A DNA stretch of 64,000 bases from Anabaena cylindrica PCC 7122 (lineage in GTDB: Bacteria; Cyanobacteriota; Cyanobacteriia; Cyanobacteriales; Nostocaceae), in NCBI RefSeq assembly GCF_000317695.1, contig NC_019771.1:1116001-1180000 (forward strand), written 5' to 3'. The number at the start of each line of letters is the position of its first letter. Positions within the stretch are counted from its first letter, which is position 1. Positions 61,418-64,000 of the stretch are shown piece by piece. The notes beneath the pieces were generated by a model, which was given only the letters and a program-made list of their open reading frames with translations, did not search any database and was not told where the DNA came from. A program made the position numbers and the translations under genes.

Positions 61418-62419
61418 TTACGAATTACCTAACACTTCTCCCAAAGTCAAACGAGTACCATTCACAAAATCCCATCCTGATTGGGGACGTTTACCGGTTA
61501 GCTGAACTTCTCTCAACAGCAACAAACCTTCCCCAGTTTGTACAATTGCTCCTAAGCCTTTGATGATACTGACGACTTCTCCTGGTTGCCCTGATACAGT
61601 TGACAAATCAGGTATTTTGTGGATTTTTTCTGTTATTTGCTCTGGTAACTCTTGGATATAAGCAGAATTTAGAGGAACAGCAGCAGTTATTTTCAGTGGT
61701 TGATTACGAAAATTCGTCAGACAGTTGGGGTAAAAACCTCTAATTTGGTTGTGCAATTGAATAGCTGTCTTTGACCAGTCCAAATTATAATCTTGTTTTT
61801 GAATCAAAGATGCATAAGTGGCAACAGAATTATCTTGGGGAATTGGTTCAATTTCCTGACGTTCCAGCTTAAACAATGTTTCTATTAATAAATCTGCACC
61901 CGTGACGGCTAACTTATCAGCTAAATTTTGGGCATTATCTAGTAATTCAATGGGTTTAATGGCTTTTAGCAGCATATCACCTGTATCCATGCCCACATCC
62001 ATTAACATAGTTGTGATCCCGGTTTCTTGCTCACCGTTATATAGACACCATTGAATGGGAGCCGCGCCACGATATTGGGGTAAAATTGAACCATGCACAT
62101 TAATGCAACCCAATTTTGGCATATTTAAGATTTTCTTAGACAAAATTTGCCCATAAGCAATCACGACAAACACATCTGCATCTAATTGTTTAAGTTGGTT
62201 TAAAGTTTCAATATCTTTTTTAATTCTCTCTGGTTGCCATACGGGGAGATTGTGAGCAATAGCAAGTGTTTTCACTGGTGATGGTGTTAATTTATTCCCT
62301 CGTTCCCGACGTTTATCCGGTTGGGTGACAACTGCTAAAATTTGCACATCTGGGTGAGCCAGTAGTTTTTCCAGCGTGGGGACGGCAAATTGGGGAGTAC
62401 CAAAAAATACGATTTTCAT
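61418..62419 (-). CDS. fmt: Methionyl-tRNA formyltransferase
   Basis: Fmt formylates initiator Met-tRNA using 10-formyl-tetrahydrofolate. The 333-residue protein has the N-terminal MKIVFFGTPQFAVPTLEKLL, the signature INVHGSILPQYRGAAPIQW with Asn107 and His109, and MDVGMDTGDML with the catalytic Asp145. The C-terminal OB-like domain follows (PLKITAAVPL... GEGLLLLREVQLTGKRP). The length and motif order are normal. It is convergent with the DUF6464-like gene, 26 bases apart. Confidence 0.96.
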   Translation of the reverse strand: MKIVFFGTPQFAVPTLEKLLAHPDVQILAVVTQPDKRRERGNKLTPSPVKTLAIAHNLPVWQPERIKKDIETLNQLKQLDADVFVVIAYGQILSKKILNMPKLGCINVHGSILPQYRGAAPIQWCLYNGEQETGITTMLMDVGMDTGDMLLKAIKPIELLDNAQNLADKLAVTGADLLIETLFKLERQEIEPIPQDNSVATYASLIQKQDYNLDWSKTAIQLHNQIRGFYPNCLTNFRNQPLKITAAVPLNSAYIQELPEQITEKIHKIPDLSTVSGQPGEVVSIIKGLGAIVQTGEGLLLLREVQLTGKRPQSGWDFVNGTRLTLGEVLGNS

Positions 62420-63446
62420 TATTTATTCGTTATTAGTCATTTAGTCAATATTAGGTGCGTCATGAATCACTGACAACTGATTGTCCACAACTCACTAAAT
62501 TACGATCATGATAGAAAAAACGCAGAGCAATTTTGTGATGAGGGCATTCAATTTTAGTGATTTAATGGTAAAGTGTTGATTATTGGTGCAATAAAAACTT
62601 CCTTATTAATTAGAAGGTCTTGGCAAGCAGGAAAGCTATAATCAATCATTGTATTTGCTGTTATGCAGGCATCAATATTTGGTTATGTCTTATAGCTAGA
62701 CAATTAAGCATCTACTAAAATCACTTAATTTGGTAGTTTACTAAAATCAGCTTCTTTAGATTTGTGTGATAGCACTCACAGGCAAGACGATATCAATAGA
62801 TATATTATTGATTTGCGAACGGATTTATGGAGTTGAATAGGTTAAAGATGAGGATTTTAGTAATTCTTCTCTGAAAGTAGACGATTTTTTGCTTACTTAA
62901 TTGTTTGTATACGCATCAGCTTTGCTTTTAACAGGATTGGTACTGTTACAAAAGTCTCTAATTAGGTAGTGTTTTAGATGTCATTGACTAGCTCTTGCTA
63001 TTACTGTTCCTAAAGCATACCTTGATTTAGTCACTAGTGCAGCATGGCAAAAATAACTATCCAGTGAAAAAAGTTTAAAAGCTGATCACGGGTCTTTTTT
63101 TAATCCACTAGATTTATCCATGGGTTTACTCAGTACTACTGGACTGTATTGTAGTATTTCTTGAGTAAAGGTATGACTTGAGTATATGGATTACATAAAA
63201 ACTCATGGTATCTACCAACACGGTAATGCATGAATGCTGGTCTTACTGCCCGAAAATATTACAGAATTTAAAGATTGTAAAGATGTGGACAATGATACTA
63301 AAACTTTTGTAAAGTGATGCAAAATTTGGCGAGATCATCTCGTTAGAGCTTCTACTTTGTTGTTATACATAAATAATCATAGCTTTTGCCCTTCCTGTAT
63401 AGACATTGCTCCTCGAAATAGCCACCCCCCCTTAGAGAGTCCACTC
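62420..63446. other. Long gene-free region upstream of a truncated gene
   Basis: About 1 kb has no convincing frame, no tRNA and none of the repeats seen elsewhere. The last part, from about 63240, is probably the promoter and leader of the gene at 63447. A small RNA or decayed gene cannot be excluded. I found no clear NtcA-type GTA-N8-TAC site. Confidence 0.4.
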
Positions 63447-64000
63447 ATGTTGAAATCCCTTTTGCTGTCAGGATGGTTCCGCGTACAACCATTTATCAAG
63501 TACGTTGTCGTTGTTATAGTAATTGCTCCCTTTTTAGGTGTATCTATTCACTCTACTTTGGCAAAACAATCACAATTAAAGATAGCCAAGATTGGTGTAG
63601 AAGTTAACAAATCTGATTTAAAATCGCCAAAAAGTGCTATTTCTGGGGAATCTAATTTAAAAATAGGTCAGTTAAACTCATTGAATGGACAATTGGGGAC
63701 TGTTGTACCATTAAATACGCCTCTTAGTGGAGAAAGGCAAGTATTACTGGCAGATAAGCTGGATTCAGGGGTTAAAAAAGAGAATTATCAGTCTAGGGGT
63801 GATACAAGTGTTCCTGTGACAGGAAGTAAAGAAATACCTGTTAGTCAAACTGATTTAGTACAAAAATTAAAAGAAGCTAAAATAGCGGCTTTGCAAGGTG
63901 AAATTAATCCTCAAACCAGCAAGAGATCGGCAACAGAACAAGTAGCAACAGTTAACACACCAGGTGTTAGAGACTCATTAATGAGGGAAATACCTATAGA
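63447..64000 (+). CDS. Exported protein, truncated by the window end
   Basis: An open frame starts at ATG 63447 and runs off the window after about 184 codons. It begins with a basic start and one long hydrophobic segment (YVVVVIVIAPFLGVSIHSTLA), a signal peptide or membrane anchor, followed by a low-complexity Ser/Lys/Thr/Gln-rich region (SGESNLKIGQLNSLNGQLG) with a short helical stretch (DLVQKLKEAKIAALQGEI). Such a layout is common in cyanobacterial cell-wall proteins with C-terminal LysM or peptidase domains, but no domain is visible yet. The function is unknown. Confidence 0.7.
   Translation, partial: MLKSLLLSGWFRVQPFIKYVVVVIVIAPFLGVSIHSTLAKQSQLKIAKIGVEVNKSDLKSPKSAISGESNLKIGQLNSLNGQLGTVVPLNTPLSGERQVLLADKLDSGVKKENYQSRGDTSVPVTGSKEIPVSQTDLVQKLKEAKIAALQGEINPQTSKRSATEQVATVNTPGVRDSLMREIPI

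Overview
The window is chromosomal DNA from a filamentous, heterocyst-forming cyanobacterium (Nostocales, Anabaena/Nostoc-like). Evidence: a HetP-type differentiation protein, psbA (D1), gun4, PEP carboxylase, many cyanobacteria-restricted families (DUF1574, DUF3370, DUF3531, DUF4336, DUF928, DUF1400), repeated GCGATCGC (HIP1) octamers, and the tandem heptamers typical of this group. I found no rRNA or tRNA gene and no CRISPR array. The species cannot be fixed; an AcyI/HindVP-type restriction system only hints at Anabaena.

Layout. 1-3.2 kb: uncertain leader frame, hetP, a lipoprotein, an aldo/keto reductase. 3.2-9 kb: accessory block with a vapBC locus whose toxin has an in-frame stop, a nucleotidyltransferase-like gene, a DUF4336 gene, a HindVP-family restriction endonuclease with its cytosine-5 methyltransferase, and a ribbon-helix-helix protein. 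9-26 kb: mostly housekeeping: DUF697 GTPase, ACT-malic enzyme, a UPF0175/DUF3368 toxin-antitoxin pair, psbA, a P-type ATPase, an MBOAT/DUF1574 pair (probable polysaccharide O-acylation), and ppc. 26-36 kb: small conserved genes, a pair of RelE-like ORFs, Uma2, NUDIX, TPR protein, ABC ATPase, rsmG. 36-44 kb: second accessory block with a tandem NuiA-like (nuclease inhibitor) protein, small membrane proteins, a two-gene AAA/STAND ATPase operon with a strikingly repetitive membrane domain, and two Uma2 genes. 44-64 kb: icd, gun4, a histidine kinase, a MalK-type ATPase, truB, a DUF1400 hydrolase, an EamA exporter, a REP-associated transposase (RAYT) beside an 8-unit repeat array, ligA, a vWA protein, fmt, and a truncated exported protein.

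Metabolic links: PEP carboxylase, malic enzyme and isocitrate dehydrogenase together feed C4 acids and 2-oxoglutarate for nitrogen assimilation; psbA and gun4 serve photosystem II and chlorophyll synthesis; rsmG, truB and fmt serve translation.

The most notable feature is the density of small non-autonomous repeats: seven full copies (all 119 bp) of one TATAGC-ended element, several other short inverted-repeat elements, heptamer arrays flanking two further repeat families, and a RAYT gene whose own coding sequence carries the same REP motif that makes up the tandem array just upstream of it. The RAYT/REP locus, the duplicated NuiA-like protein and the AAA pair are the best candidates for something undescribed.
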